Below, in pieces: positions 36,799 through 46,591 of a stretch of 52,082 nt of DNA. The position numbers were made by a program, and so were the translations under genes. This DNA comes from an uncultured Porphyromonadaceae bacterium (GTDB lineage Bacteria; Bacteroidota; Bacteroidia; Bacteroidales; Muribaculaceae). Within the stretch, counting starts at the first letter, position 1; every line of letters begins with the position of its first letter. The stretch lies in assembly GCA_945916235.1 (NCBI GenBank), contig CAMEGQ010000005.1, positions 1 through 52,082 on the forward strand. Direction: 5' to 3'. The notes beneath the pieces were generated by a model. That model did no database searches. It saw nothing but the letters and a program-made list of their open reading frames with translations, and was not told the DNA's origin.

Positions 36799-39700
36799 TT
36801 ATTTCACAATCATTCGCATCGCGTTCGAAGCTACCCGGTAGCCGTTGCTGATGCCTGTCAGGCGATACAGATAGATGCCGGCGGAAAGTCCAAGCGAGAC
36901 TTCAACGCTCCCTTGCGTCGACAGGGATGCCTGAAGTGCCTCATGGCGGACCGTGCGGCCCGAGAGGTCATAGACCTCGATGGCCAGAGCCTCACATCCT
37001 TCAGGGCAGGAATACTTCACCGAGGTCTGTCCTGCCGTGCAGGGGTTCGGATAGTTACCCTCCAGGGTCAGAGCGCTCTTTGAGTCGGTCATCACTCCTT
37101 CGATGCCGGCTGATTCCTTCTGGCCGTAGAGTGCGAACTCATAGATGCGGGCTGTGTTGCCACCCTGCTCGCCCATCGAAACCGACAGTCGGAATCGCGA
37201 GGCGGTGACAGGTTGAATGGTGTGGTCCACAAGGTTGTCGGTATTATCTGTAATGCTTTCAATGTCCGTCCACTGGTTGTTGAGGTATGCCTGAACCTTG
37301 AAGTTGCGGGTAATCTTGTCGAGGCCTTCGGTGCCTGCGCTGAGCAGTGCCCATCGGCTTACGATCACAGGTTCGTCGTAACGGTATTCAAGCCAGCCGT
37401 TGGCCGAGGTGCAGCACCATTTTGTCGATGCGTTGAGGTCGGCGGCCATTTTGCCTGCTTCGCTTTGATTCACCTGACCTGACTGAGTGATGACATCCGG
37501 TTTCAGATAGCCATTCCCGTCAAGCATCGCTCCCTTTGCTCCAGTTTCTTCATAATCAGGATAGGTGTAAATTTCAGTTGCTGGTTTTGTGTCGTCGTTA
37601 GTATTGTCGCTTAAGGTAGCAGCAAAGATATAAAGGCCGGATACATTCGGCAATATAACTTTTGTTGTTCCCTGAGGCAAATTTACTAAATATTTGTAAA
37701 TGTACAAATGATTATACAATTCATCTTTGCCATCCGACATTTTATGTGCGTGGGTAGCGGTCAGAGCCACATGATCGCGGCGATAGCTGCTGCCCAGATT
37801 GTATTTCGTACCGAACTGGCCCACATATCCTGCATAGTAAGGCACATTGTAGCTTACAGTCTCGTCGCCCACCTTGAAATCGGCGTTGACGCCGTCGGCC
37901 TTGGTCGACGCTGCCAGGATATAGAGCTTGTTCTGCCCCTGTTTGGGCTCGAACGTCAGAGTCTGGCCGTGACAGCTCATCGCATTCTTGGCTCCGTTCG
38001 CACGGCTGCCCATGGCGAAGCTTACGCCCTCGTATGAGATCTCGTCGGCAATCTGTTCGGCGGGATAAATCTTTTCCAGACCGGCTGTAGCGTCTTTGCG
38101 GTTGGAGTTGAAGCTCATCATATCGGTGTCGAAGTCCAGAGCGAGATGTGTCTCAACCGGAGCGGCTGCCTCAGCCTCGAAAGCCGGCTTGGCCAGAGTG
38201 AAGGCGAAGGTCTTGGGCTGGTAACGGCCGATATTGAACGAGAAGCTCTTGCCCGATACGTTAATGGAGCCGGCCGAAGCGAGTTTCTCTTCCAGACCGG
38301 TCACTTCGCGCACCGAAGTCACATTCGAGGGGAAGGTCAGAGTCACATTATTCTGTGCTTCTCCGGTCCATTCATATACGCGGACGATATACTCGTCGTT
38401 GCGTTCAGCTTTTTTCAGAGCTTTGATGCTAACTTTCTGAGTGTTGAGCGAAGCGAAGCTCAGCCGGCTGCCGGCTGCGCCCTCATGTTTGGGAGCCTCG
38501 AAGGCTGTAAGCGGCTGATTCAGGCGCGAAGCCTCAATCTGAGTCGATTCGTTCCACTTATTCTGATGGGGGAAGAAGGCCACTGTGAAATGGTGCGAGC
38601 CGAGGTCCTGAAGGGCCTGATGGCTGTATGAGCCGCCGGTGTAAGGGGTATGGATCAGAGTGAGGCGCAGCTGATTGTTGGAGGGTTTGTCCCAGCCGTA
38701 TTTGCAATCGTTCAGCACGCTCACGCCAAATTTGCCGGAATTGACGGTCATGTCGGCCCATTGGTGACCCTGCATCTCATAATGCTGCTCGGTGCGCAGT
38801 CCGCGCTCGATGGTGCCGAGCGAGAGGTCGTATGTCACTTTATCGAAAACGGAGCGGCTGGACATCTGAATCTTGAGCATCGAGTTCATAGTCTGCCAGT
38901 CTACTTCGTTGACCATATCCACGCGGTCGCTCACGGCGCTCATGCGTACATAGTGTACGAAGGTAGAGCCGTTCTTGGTGCGGCTCACGCGGAAGGCTTT
39001 GCGCAGCGGGCCGTTCTCGGCAATAGTAATCTTCACATTCTCGTCGACAACCACAGGGTCAGCTTTCACTGCATCCCACCAGATTTCCCATGCGGGGAAT
39101 GATGTTGACCGGTCTTCAAGAATCTGCATTACCGGATAACCCATCATCAGACGGTTGTTTTTCAAATCGTAGAGGTTGGGATCGCCCTTGGCATCGAGTG
39201 TGGTACGGAATTTGCCGTTGGAGATCTGACGGTTAGCGATGTCGATAGTCATGTCCGACTCAAGCGAGCAAGGCTGACCGGGGCGCACATCGTAGACAGC
39301 ATAGCCGAGCGAAGGCACTGTAGCAGCGAAGATGATGTGTGCGGTGCGCGTCGTCGGGTCGTAGCTGAGCATCTGTGCCAGCACTTCCTTACCGTTGGCG
39401 TCGAACACCTGAACGCCTTCGGGCTTGGTGTCGCATGTCACAGTGGCTTCGGCCACATCAGTGCGGTCGATCGACAGCGGATTGCTGACTACCATGGCCA
39501 CGCCCTCTACCTGAGTGTCGAGCATGCGGGTCACAGCGCCCACCGAATTGCTGAACGCATCGCCGAAAGCCTTGTTGGCAATGGTATAGTCGTTTTGCGA
39601 CCATACGTAAGCTTTGGGAATCGACGTACCGGTGATACCGTCGTGGTGAGCCTGCCAGAGGTTGGTAACCCATGCCTCGCGCAAATCCTGACGCGGATAT

Positions 39701-40770
39701 GCGGCCACTCCGAGCCAGTCAGCGGCGACAGCCGATTTCTCGGCGGCGTCGGCCAGCAGCTCGTTGCGGCGGTTCCACTGTTTCAGCACAGCCTGCGATG
39801 TGTATGCGCCGACGCCGTGGTTGCGCATAGGCAGCTCGTCGTTCCAGACGTGCAGTTTGGAATTGTCCTGTTTCGAAAGATAGTCGAAGAAATAGTCGGG
39901 AGTGACAAGCTTCACCTTCAGGGGGCCGGAGTTAGTTGCATTCCAGTTGAGCCAGTACGGTGTGTTTTCACCGTTGTTAGTCTTGTCGGCAAGTGCGCCG
40001 CCGTGGTCGCTTCGGGGACCGACATAGCGCACTTCGGCGGGTATACCGTATTTCGAATAGTTATCGTTGGCATACGATAACATCTGCGAGTCATTGACCA
40101 GATCTTTGCAATATTCCTCGTGAGAGTCATAAGCGTGAGGCTTGTATATGGCATAAATCTGCGAGCCGTCGACACCCTGCCAGATACCGTAGGGAGGCAG
40201 CTGATCGTACATCCATGTGCCCCACCCCAGTTTTGCTGTGTGGAAGCCGACCTTACCGCAATGAGCGGCGAGCGAAGGCAGAGCGTAACTGAAGCCGAAG
40301 CAGTCGGGCAGCATGATGTCGTTGCCGCCGTCAACGCCAAATTCCTCTTCAAAGTATACGCGGCCGTAGAGCCAGTTGCGCATTATCGATTCAGCCGACG
40401 ACACCATTACGTCGTTGGCATCGACCGCGCAACCCGACACGTGCCAGCGTCCGGTGTCGATATAAGTCTTCAGTTTGGCATAATCTTCGGGATAATATTC
40501 CTTCATCCAGCGATAGCGTATCGAGCCCTCAAAGTTCAGATGGAAGGCAGGATATTTATCAAACAGTTTGAAGTTGTCCGACATGGTTTTCTTCACATAG
40601 TCTCCGATGGTAGTCTGTACATCCCAGTTCCACTGCGAGTCAAGATGGGTATCGGATATGAAGAAGAGCGTGGGCTCCTGTGCGCCTGCGGTGAGGAACG
40701 TAGTAGCTGCCGCAGCCAGAAGAGCCTGCGAGGCTGTCATCTTCTTCAGATATTTCTTAAACTTTGACAT
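36799..40770 (-). CDS. GH38 alpha-mannosidase with discoidin and T9SS-type sorting domains
   Basis: A 1323-residue secreted enzyme. The signal peptide ends near residue 30. The catalytic domain begins at once: H42 and D44 in DTHLDSQW are the expected zinc ligands, D156 in LPDCFGFS is the expected nucleophile, and H375-H376-D377 in AHHDGITGTS completes the site. GH38 enzymes are retaining zinc alpha-mannosidases. The middle and beta-sandwich domains run to about 870. An all-beta domain (about 895-1090), an F5/8 type C discoidin domain (about 1105-1230) and a canonical type A sorting domain (about 1240-1323, with YPNPC, VYDLSGR and AGIYLYRL) follow. The sorting domain suggests export to the cell surface, unlike the usual periplasmic GH38. 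It is 46 bp after a GH92 gene. Confidence 0.93.
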   Translation of the reverse strand: MSKFKKYLKKMTASQALLAAAATTFLTAGAQEPTLFFISDTHLDSQWNWDVQTTIGDYVKKTMSDNFKLFDKYPAFHLNFEGSIRYRWMKEYYPEDYAKLKTYIDTGRWHVSGCAVDANDVMVSSAESIMRNWLYGRVYFEEEFGVDGGNDIMLPDCFGFSYALPSLAAHCGKVGFHTAKLGWGTWMYDQLPPYGIWQGVDGSQIYAIYKPHAYDSHEEYCKDLVNDSQMLSYANDNYSKYGIPAEVRYVGPRSDHGGALADKTNNGENTPYWLNWNATNSGPLKVKLVTPDYFFDYLSKQDNSKLHVWNDELPMRNHGVGAYTSQAVLKQWNRRNELLADAAEKSAVAADWLGVAAYPRQDLREAWVTNLWQAHHDGITGTSIPKAYVWSQNDYTIANKAFGDAFSNSVGAVTRMLDTQVEGVAMVVSNPLSIDRTDVAEATVTCDTKPEGVQVFDANGKEVLAQMLSYDPTTRTAHIIFAATVPSLGYAVYDVRPGQPCSLESDMTIDIANRQISNGKFRTTLDAKGDPNLYDLKNNRLMMGYPVMQILEDRSTSFPAWEIWWDAVKADPVVVDENVKITIAENGPLRKAFRVSRTKNGSTFVHYVRMSAVSDRVDMVNEVDWQTMNSMLKIQMSSRSVFDKVTYDLSLGTIERGLRTEQHYEMQGHQWADMTVNSGKFGVSVLNDCKYGWDKPSNNQLRLTLIHTPYTGGSYSHQALQDLGSHHFTVAFFPHQNKWNESTQIEASRLNQPLTAFEAPKHEGAAGSRLSFASLNTQKVSIKALKKAERNDEYIVRVYEWTGEAQNNVTLTFPSNVTSVREVTGLEEKLASAGSINVSGKSFSFNIGRYQPKTFAFTLAKPAFEAEAAAPVETHLALDFDTDMMSFNSNRKDATAGLEKIYPAEQIADEISYEGVSFAMGSRANGAKNAMSCHGQTLTFEPKQGQNKLYILAASTKADGVNADFKVGDETVSYNVPYYAGYVGQFGTKYNLGSSYRRDHVALTATHAHKMSDGKDELYNHLYIYKYLVNLPQGTTKVILPNVSGLYIFAATLSDNTNDDTKPATEIYTYPDYEETGAKGAMLDGNGYLKPDVITQSGQVNQSEAGKMAADLNASTKWCCTSANGWLEYRYDEPVIVSRWALLSAGTEGLDKITRNFKVQAYLNNQWTDIESITDNTDNLVDHTIQPVTASRFRLSVSMGEQGGNTARIYEFALYGQKESAGIEGVMTDSKSALTLEGNYPNPCTAGQTSVKYSCPEGCEALAIEVYDLSGRTVRHEALQASLSTQGSVEVSLGLSAGIYLYRLTGISNGYRVASNAMRMIVK

Positions 40771-40816
40771 TATATATTCTTATCGTAAGTTATCGTTTAT
40801 TGCTGATTGATTTCTT

Positions 40817-43159
40817 TCATAGAGCTGCTGTCTGCGGAGGGATTGCGCTTGCCGAAGTTGCGCGGCGCTTGTTGGGCCGGTTGCTCATCACGAAGCGGAT
40901 CTCGGCTCCGTCCTTGATGTCGTCGTAGGTCAGATACGATTTGTCCCAGAGCTTGCCGTTGAGATACATCTTGTCGACGTAGACATTGGCCGGACTCCAT
41001 CGTTCCGTTGTCATCACCAGGTCTTTGCCGTTGCTCATGTGCATGGTGACTGCCGGAAGCGCTGGCGAGCCGACATTGTAGACGTTGCTGGTAGGAGCTG
41101 TCGGATAGAAGCCCATACAGTTGAAGATATACCACGCCGACATCTGGCCGCAGTCGTCGTTGCCGCTGAGCGAGCCGGGCTGGTCGCCGTAGAAGCGGTC
41201 GACAACCTCGCGCACGCGTTCCTGACATTTCCAAGGCTGCTGCAGATAGTTGTAGAGGTAGCAGACCTGATGGCAAGGTTCGTTGCCGTGCCAGTAGGCG
41301 CCGATACGGCCCTGAATGTCGTGTGCGCCGGGGATATCTTCGGGAATCTCAACTGTAAACAGCGAGTCGAGACGGGCCTGATAGAGCTTGCGGCCTACAG
41401 CCTCGATATGGCCCTGAACATCCTGAGGCACATACCATGTATATTGCACGGTAAACCCTTCGGTGATGTCGCCCCAGCCGTTGACGGAGCCGGGTCCTTC
41501 GTAGGCGATGGGTGAGAAGGGTGTACGCCACTGGCCTTTGCTGTCGCGGCCGCGCATATAGCCTGTCTGAGGATCCAGAATGTTGCGCCACGACTGCGAG
41601 CGCTTCATAAAGCGTTCAGCATCATCGGTTTTGCCCAGCTTCTGAGCCGCACGGGCGATGCAGAAGTCGTCGAAAGCGTATTCGAGAGTTTTCGATACAG
41701 ATTCTTTCTCCTTGTCGAAGGGAACCCACCCTTTTTCGATATAGTCGGGCAGGCAGTCGTAGTTGGGATTGCATGCCGTCGTGACCATAGCCTCGTAGGC
41801 GCGCTCCTTGTCAAATCCGGGCACATCCTTCACGATCATGTCGGCCAGGATTGAAGCGGCGTGATAGCCGATCATACACCAGGTTTCGCCTCCGTAGAAC
41901 ATCCAGAAAGGCAGCATCTTCTCCACGCTGTAGTCGTAGTGAGCCAGCATCGAGTTGGCGATATTTGCCTGCATCGGCTGCTGCACCAGATTATAAAGCG
42001 GATGCAGGGCGCGGTAGGTATCCCAGCAGGAGAACACGGTTACATTCGTGAAGTCATGCTCGTTTTCGCCGTTGCCGGTCTTCGAATTGTGGATACCGCG
42101 ATCCTGGCCGCGATACGACCCGTCGGCGTCCTCAAACACGAAGGGATCGAGGAATGCATGGTATACCGAAGTATAGAATGTGCGCTTCTGAGCGTCGGTG
42201 CCTTCGATTTCGAAGCGCGACAGCTCGGTGTTCCATTTGTCGACACCTTCAGCGCGTACCTGCTCGAACGATTTGCCGTCCAGCTCTTTGAGGTTGGCGA
42301 GAGCACCTTCAGGACTTACGCCCGATATGGCCACTCTCACTTCCAGAGCTTCGCCGTCGGCCGACGAGAAGGGAACCACGAACTTAATGTTCTGTCCGTA
42401 AGCCTCCTTATGGCTGCGGAAGCGGCTGGTATTGTAAATCACCGGCTTATCCTCCATATAGATTCGGGCATCGGTCAGCGGGCGACTGAACTGTGCGGCG
42501 AAATATACGTGACGGCTCGGTGTCCATCCGTCCACGAGTTTATAGCCCGTGATGGTCGAGTCGTTGATTACACGGATGTTGGCCCAGCGGCATTTGCTGC
42601 GCAGGGTATGGTTGAGATCGACAAGCACCCATGCGCTGTCGGCCTGCGGGTAGGTGAAGCGCAGAATGCCGGCACGCGTTCCGGCCGTCATCTCGGCGCG
42701 GGTACCGTAGTCGGTCATATCCACCGAATAATAGTCAGCCTGAGCCACCTCGCGGCTATGATCGAAACGCGAGCGGTAGCCTTCATCAGGGTTGGCGTGT
42801 GTGCCCGGGTTCAGATGCATCGTGCCCGTGCCCGGCATGAACAGGAAGTCGCCGAGGTCGGGGATGCCGGCGCCGCTGATGTGCGTGAGGCTCACTCCCA
42901 GTAGCGTGGGATGATCGTATTTATAGCCGGCGGCTGTGTCATAATCGTCAAAGTCGGTATCGGGGCTGATCTGTATGCCGCCGAAAGGCGTCTGAGCACC
43001 CGGATACACATTGCCGAAGCCGAGAGTTCCGATAAGCGGATCGACATACTGGGCCGGCCCGGAGGGGAGGCTGGCAGAGGCCGTTGCGCCTTGTGCTGCC
43101 AGAGCCATCAATGTTGCGGCCGATGCGGCGAGTATACTATGCCGGAAGGTTTGATTCAT
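40817..43159 (-). CDS. GH92 alpha-mannosidase (copy b)
   Basis: A 780-residue GH92 enzyme with a signal peptide (about 1-29). Family marks are GTLGFGNVYPGA, E567 in TEGFTVQYTW (general acid position), and D669 in GNDDCGQMSAW (base position). The usual GNEPSHH motif reads GNEPCHQ here, so the second histidine is lost. The region 17-18 residues before it is G-P, without the His-Glu pair of alpha-1,2-mannosidases. These changes suggest an acceptor preference different from copies a, c and d. It has no lipobox or sorting tail, and is probably periplasmic. It lies between the metalloprotease and GH38 genes. Confidence 0.92.
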   Translation of the reverse strand: MNQTFRHSILAASAATLMALAAQGATASASLPSGPAQYVDPLIGTLGFGNVYPGAQTPFGGIQISPDTDFDDYDTAAGYKYDHPTLLGVSLTHISGAGIPDLGDFLFMPGTGTMHLNPGTHANPDEGYRSRFDHSREVAQADYYSVDMTDYGTRAEMTAGTRAGILRFTYPQADSAWVLVDLNHTLRSKCRWANIRVINDSTITGYKLVDGWTPSRHVYFAAQFSRPLTDARIYMEDKPVIYNTSRFRSHKEAYGQNIKFVVPFSSADGEALEVRVAISGVSPEGALANLKELDGKSFEQVRAEGVDKWNTELSRFEIEGTDAQKRTFYTSVYHAFLDPFVFEDADGSYRGQDRGIHNSKTGNGENEHDFTNVTVFSCWDTYRALHPLYNLVQQPMQANIANSMLAHYDYSVEKMLPFWMFYGGETWCMIGYHAASILADMIVKDVPGFDKERAYEAMVTTACNPNYDCLPDYIEKGWVPFDKEKESVSKTLEYAFDDFCIARAAQKLGKTDDAERFMKRSQSWRNILDPQTGYMRGRDSKGQWRTPFSPIAYEGPGSVNGWGDITEGFTVQYTWYVPQDVQGHIEAVGRKLYQARLDSLFTVEIPEDIPGAHDIQGRIGAYWHGNEPCHQVCYLYNYLQQPWKCQERVREVVDRFYGDQPGSLSGNDDCGQMSAWYIFNCMGFYPTAPTSNVYNVGSPALPAVTMHMSNGKDLVMTTERWSPANVYVDKMYLNGKLWDKSYLTYDDIKDGAEIRFVMSNRPNKRRATSASAIPPQTAAL

Positions 43160-43237
43160 ATTTGCTGTGTGTCGGTAATATCTGACTGACTATGTAGGAG
43201 AGAAAGGCTATAAGTTAAAGTCTGATGCGGCAGCTGA

Positions 43238-44077
43238 TTATTTCTTGGCTGTTTCGGTGTCGCCGATAGCCTTCTGGTATTCTTTCCAGAGATTCTCTAC
43301 CGAGTTTTTCTCGTCGTTGCCGAGAATGTGGTGCATAGCGCCGTCCCACGACCAGGGCACAACCTCGAGAGCCGTACGGTTGAACTTGCGGATGAAATCC
43401 TTGTCTTTATTCAGCGCGAGCCAGTAGAGGAAATATCCGGTAGTGCGGTAGCCGCTCATCCATGAGCCGCCGCGGGGACGGTCTTTTGAAGCGAAATCCT
43501 GCTCGAAGCAGCCGCAAGCCACGCGCACTGCGTCGGCGGTACCTTCGATGAACGACCAGTAAGGGCTCTTGCCGTCGTAGCTTCCGCACCCCTTGGGCTC
43601 GAGCTGGAAGGCGTGGGTGAGCTCGTGGTAGATTACCCCGCGGGTCTCGTAGTCGAGTTTCAGAGTATCGGCGTCGCGAAACGATTTTTCAATCCAGTCG
43701 GTGCTGTAATCGATCTGTACGCGTTCGCCGCCGCCGCTCTTATACGAGATACCGTCGAAATCACGAACCACATAATCGATATGGCGCACATCAGGGATGC
43801 TGTCAGCCGGTGAGAAATAGAGAGTCTGGAGCACTCGGCGGGCATTGTCGGTAATATATGAGTCGGGATCGGCGATAATAGCTTTGTAAATCTCGGCGCC
43901 CTTGGTTTCTGGCGATGTGATCTGGAAGTTTACTTTACCCGGATCATAGTGACGCCACTGGCGCTCTATGGCTATCGGCTTGTGATATTTGGCCGGACGT
44001 GCCGTAGGATTGGCTGCCGACATGGTCGGAGCTGCCAGGAATATTGATGCCAAAAGGGCGAGAGTAACGTTTTTCAT
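43238..44077 (-). CDS. Basic secretory protein family zinc metalloprotease
   Basis: A 279-residue secreted protein with a signal peptide (about 1-21). It contains a gluzincin-like zinc site, H151-E152-L-T-H155 in YHELTHAF, followed by E178 in FIEGTAD as a possible third ligand. The layout (N-terminal strands, HELTH helix, then EG.AD and the G-Y-x-T-x-x-F-L-x-W segment) matches the plant basic secretory protein (BSP) family as found in Bacteroidales. Members are thought to be peptidases; the substrate is not known. It is 32 bp after the GH130 gene and 78 bp before a GH92 gene, inside the mannan locus. With the C10 protease it gives the locus two unrelated proteases. No sorting tail is seen. 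Confidence 0.85.
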   Translation of the reverse strand: MKNVTLALLASIFLAAPTMSAANPTARPAKYHKPIAIERQWRHYDPGKVNFQITSPETKGAEIYKAIIADPDSYITDNARRVLQTLYFSPADSIPDVRHIDYVVRDFDGISYKSGGGERVQIDYSTDWIEKSFRDADTLKLDYETRGVIYHELTHAFQLEPKGCGSYDGKSPYWSFIEGTADAVRVACGCFEQDFASKDRPRGGSWMSGYRTTGYFLYWLALNKDKDFIRKFNRTALEVVPWSWDGAMHHILGNDEKNSVENLWKEYQKAIGDTETAKK

Positions 44078-44109
44078 TGCGGTTTATGATTGGATATTAT
44101 TATCTTATT

Positions 44110-46518
44110 TTAGGAACGAATGGTTACTTTGGCGTTAGCAGTCCCTTCGGGTGCAGTTACGCTGATGATATACAGACCGGGGGCAACGGCAGGTACGGTA
44201 TATGTGCCGTTGGCTGAAGCAGCGCTGTCAACCAGGGCGCCCGCCACGGTGTAAAGATTTACCACGCAGTCGCTTACGCTGAAATTCACAATTTCTCCTG
44301 CCGTCATCACGGCGGGAACTACAATCTGGCTTCCCTCTGCGGCAATGTCAGCCACGCCGCTGATAGCCTTTTGTCCCATTACATCGAAAGCGTAGATGCG
44401 CGATGTATGTGCATTCATTTCATCTGATGTGCGCGGCACAGTCAGCTTCACATAACGGGCTGTAACGGGATTGTCGAGCATATCTTCCTTTGTATTGCGC
44501 GATGCGCCGTCAGCTTTATCCACCACCACTTGCCAGCAGCTGTTTGTGTCGCCCTGCGGAGTGATTTTATCCAGATCGGGAGCTTCGCTGCTTACGGCTA
44601 TCTGATAATGAGTGACATTATCATCAGGCTCGAGGTTTTTGCAATCAAACATCTTGAAGCCGCTGATTTTGTAATCGTCTTCGAGATCTATGACAGCAAA
44701 TTTGTAAGGATCACTGTTGATGTCAGCTTTGAAGAAGCACCATTTGCGTGTTTTGTCGATATAGTTTCCGGCAAGCAGGTTGATGGCCTGTTCGCGCTCG
44801 TTGGTGCTGTCGTACGATTTGAGAACAGTTTTACCGATGCTTACCACATCGCCGCGATCCACCGGACGCGAGAATTCGCCATAGATGTCTACACCATATA
44901 TACGTGTAGCGTTGTCGTCGTTGCCGTTAGGTCGTACGCCACGCTTGATCACGAGCTTCACGTAGCGAACCTCTACAGGCTCGAAGCTGTCGTCTTTGGT
45001 GCCTACCGAGGCAACATCTGTCTTATGTACGAGCTCATGCCAGTCGTTGTCCTCTCCGGTGAGACTGGTGTAAATCCAATATTCAGGCACATTGCCGCAG
45101 TTTGCCTCGCGGCCTGCTACATCGCGGAATACGAAACGGTCGATTTTGTAATAATCGGTGAATTCGAACACCACCCAGGGGTTGATATTCTTGTTGTCGC
45201 ACCATTTCTTGTTGGGATAGCTGTAGGATGTGTTCAGGTAAAAAGCGCTCTCATCGTTGTTGGCGGCGCCGCTGGAAGCTTTCACCACGCAGCGGAGCTT
45301 TCCGTTGCCGCCGGCGGGATAATTGTTGAGCAGACGCTCGGGCAGAGGCAGCTTCACGGGGTCACCCATGCCGGTGCGGTTGGCGGGATCATACACAGCC
45401 ACGCCCACCATCGAGTCGGCGCAACCATAATAGAGATACCATTTATCCTTGAAATAGACCAGACCTTCGATGAACACAGTGCCGGCAGCATACTGGCCTG
45501 TCTTCTCAAAGTCTTCCATCGGGCGGAAGAATGGCTTGTCGAGCCGACCGATTACCTCATACGGATTCTCCAGACTGAAGAGCACCTGTCCTGCGGAATA
45601 GGTGTTGCCGGGATAGTTTACATCGCCGTCGTTGCCGTTGCGGTTCTTTCCGTTGTAAAAAAGCAGGATGCCTTTGTCGGTGATGATGGCGGGAGGACCA
45701 CACTCGGTGAGGTTGCTGTCGAAGTAGCCCTTGCGGGTATCGATAAGATGGATGAGATCACGGTTGCTGTTTACGTAAGGCGTCCAGTGGATGAGGTCGT
45801 CGCTTGTAGCGGCAGCTACATACGCTTCACCCCAGTACATGAGGTATTTCTCCTCACCGTTGACTTTAACCTTGGCGGCACGCTGTACGCCGTCTTTCAC
45901 TTCGGTGACAATCGAGCCGGATTTGCAGGCCAGATCCTTGTATTTGCCGTCGAGGGCATCGAGGAAGGCGGGGCCATGGTGGGTCCATGTCAGCAGGTCT
46001 TCACTGGTAGCGATACACAGACGCGGAGTGCGGTTGTTCCACCCCGTATATGTCATCACGTAGATAGTCTTGCCGTCTATATCGGCACGAACCACACGCG
46101 GGTCTTCCGTACCGCCTTTCCATTCGTAGGTCTTCGACATCTCGCTCTGATCGGGATACATCACCGGTGTAGAGCGTCGGCTCTCTATGGTGATACCGTC
46201 GGAAGTCTCGGCCAGACCGATACGCGAGGTACGGCCGCCGATACCGGCGTTGGGATTGTCTTCTGCACGGTAAAGGATACAGATTTTACCATCCTTTACC
46301 ACAGCGGCCGGATTAAATGTGTCTGCATATTCCCATTTTACATTCTCCCCGGTCATGGGGCATGCAAATGTACTCTCATGATTGGGAGTGATGAGAGGAT
46401 TGACCCCTTCAGGGCGCTCGAATCCTCCGAAAGCCCATTCAGGAAGCACATTGTCCTCACCGGCGTAAGCCGACAATGACATCACACATGCTGTTGTGAG
46501 TAGAATTTTCTGAAACAT
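44110..46518 (-). CDS. GH130-like beta-mannoside-active enzyme with two discoidin domains
   Basis: An 802-residue secreted protein. After the signal peptide (about 1-20), residues about 25-390 form a GH130-type five-bladed propeller with the family segments TEDPRV (137-142) and YGCADSMVGVAVYD. Glutamates E231 (YWGEAY) and E272 (TECGPP) are 41 residues apart. From memory, this matches the acidic pair of the GH130 hydrolases that cut beta-1,2-mannosides of Candida-type mannan, and suggests a hydrolase and not a phosphorylase. Two F5/8 type C-like domains follow (about 400-555 and 560-720), then a C-terminal sorting domain (about 722-802, APGLYIISV). It probably removes beta-mannosyl caps outside the cell. 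Phosphorylase activity is the main alternative. Confidence 0.85.
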   Translation of the reverse strand: MFQKILLTTACVMSLSAYAGEDNVLPEWAFGGFERPEGVNPLITPNHESTFACPMTGENVKWEYADTFNPAAVVKDGKICILYRAEDNPNAGIGGRTSRIGLAETSDGITIESRRSTPVMYPDQSEMSKTYEWKGGTEDPRVVRADIDGKTIYVMTYTGWNNRTPRLCIATSEDLLTWTHHGPAFLDALDGKYKDLACKSGSIVTEVKDGVQRAAKVKVNGEEKYLMYWGEAYVAAATSDDLIHWTPYVNSNRDLIHLIDTRKGYFDSNLTECGPPAIITDKGILLFYNGKNRNGNDGDVNYPGNTYSAGQVLFSLENPYEVIGRLDKPFFRPMEDFEKTGQYAAGTVFIEGLVYFKDKWYLYYGCADSMVGVAVYDPANRTGMGDPVKLPLPERLLNNYPAGGNGKLRCVVKASSGAANNDESAFYLNTSYSYPNKKWCDNKNINPWVVFEFTDYYKIDRFVFRDVAGREANCGNVPEYWIYTSLTGEDNDWHELVHKTDVASVGTKDDSFEPVEVRYVKLVIKRGVRPNGNDDNATRIYGVDIYGEFSRPVDRGDVVSIGKTVLKSYDSTNEREQAINLLAGNYIDKTRKWCFFKADINSDPYKFAVIDLEDDYKISGFKMFDCKNLEPDDNVTHYQIAVSSEAPDLDKITPQGDTNSCWQVVVDKADGASRNTKEDMLDNPVTARYVKLTVPRTSDEMNAHTSRIYAFDVMGQKAISGVADIAAEGSQIVVPAVMTAGEIVNFSVSDCVVNLYTVAGALVDSAASANGTYTVPAVAPGLYIISVTAPEGTANAKVTIRS

Positions 46519-46591
46519 ATAGATTATAGATCTGACGATATTGTGTTTTTATGTTCGGTATTACAATCTGTTATGCTGAATACTGATTTTT

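Noticed and set aside
44530-46479. Open frame of 649 codons on the + strand
   Set aside because: It lies wholly opposite the GH130 gene, whose minus-strand translation has a signal peptide, family motifs and discoidin domains. The + product has none. GC-rich codons leave long antisense frames open.
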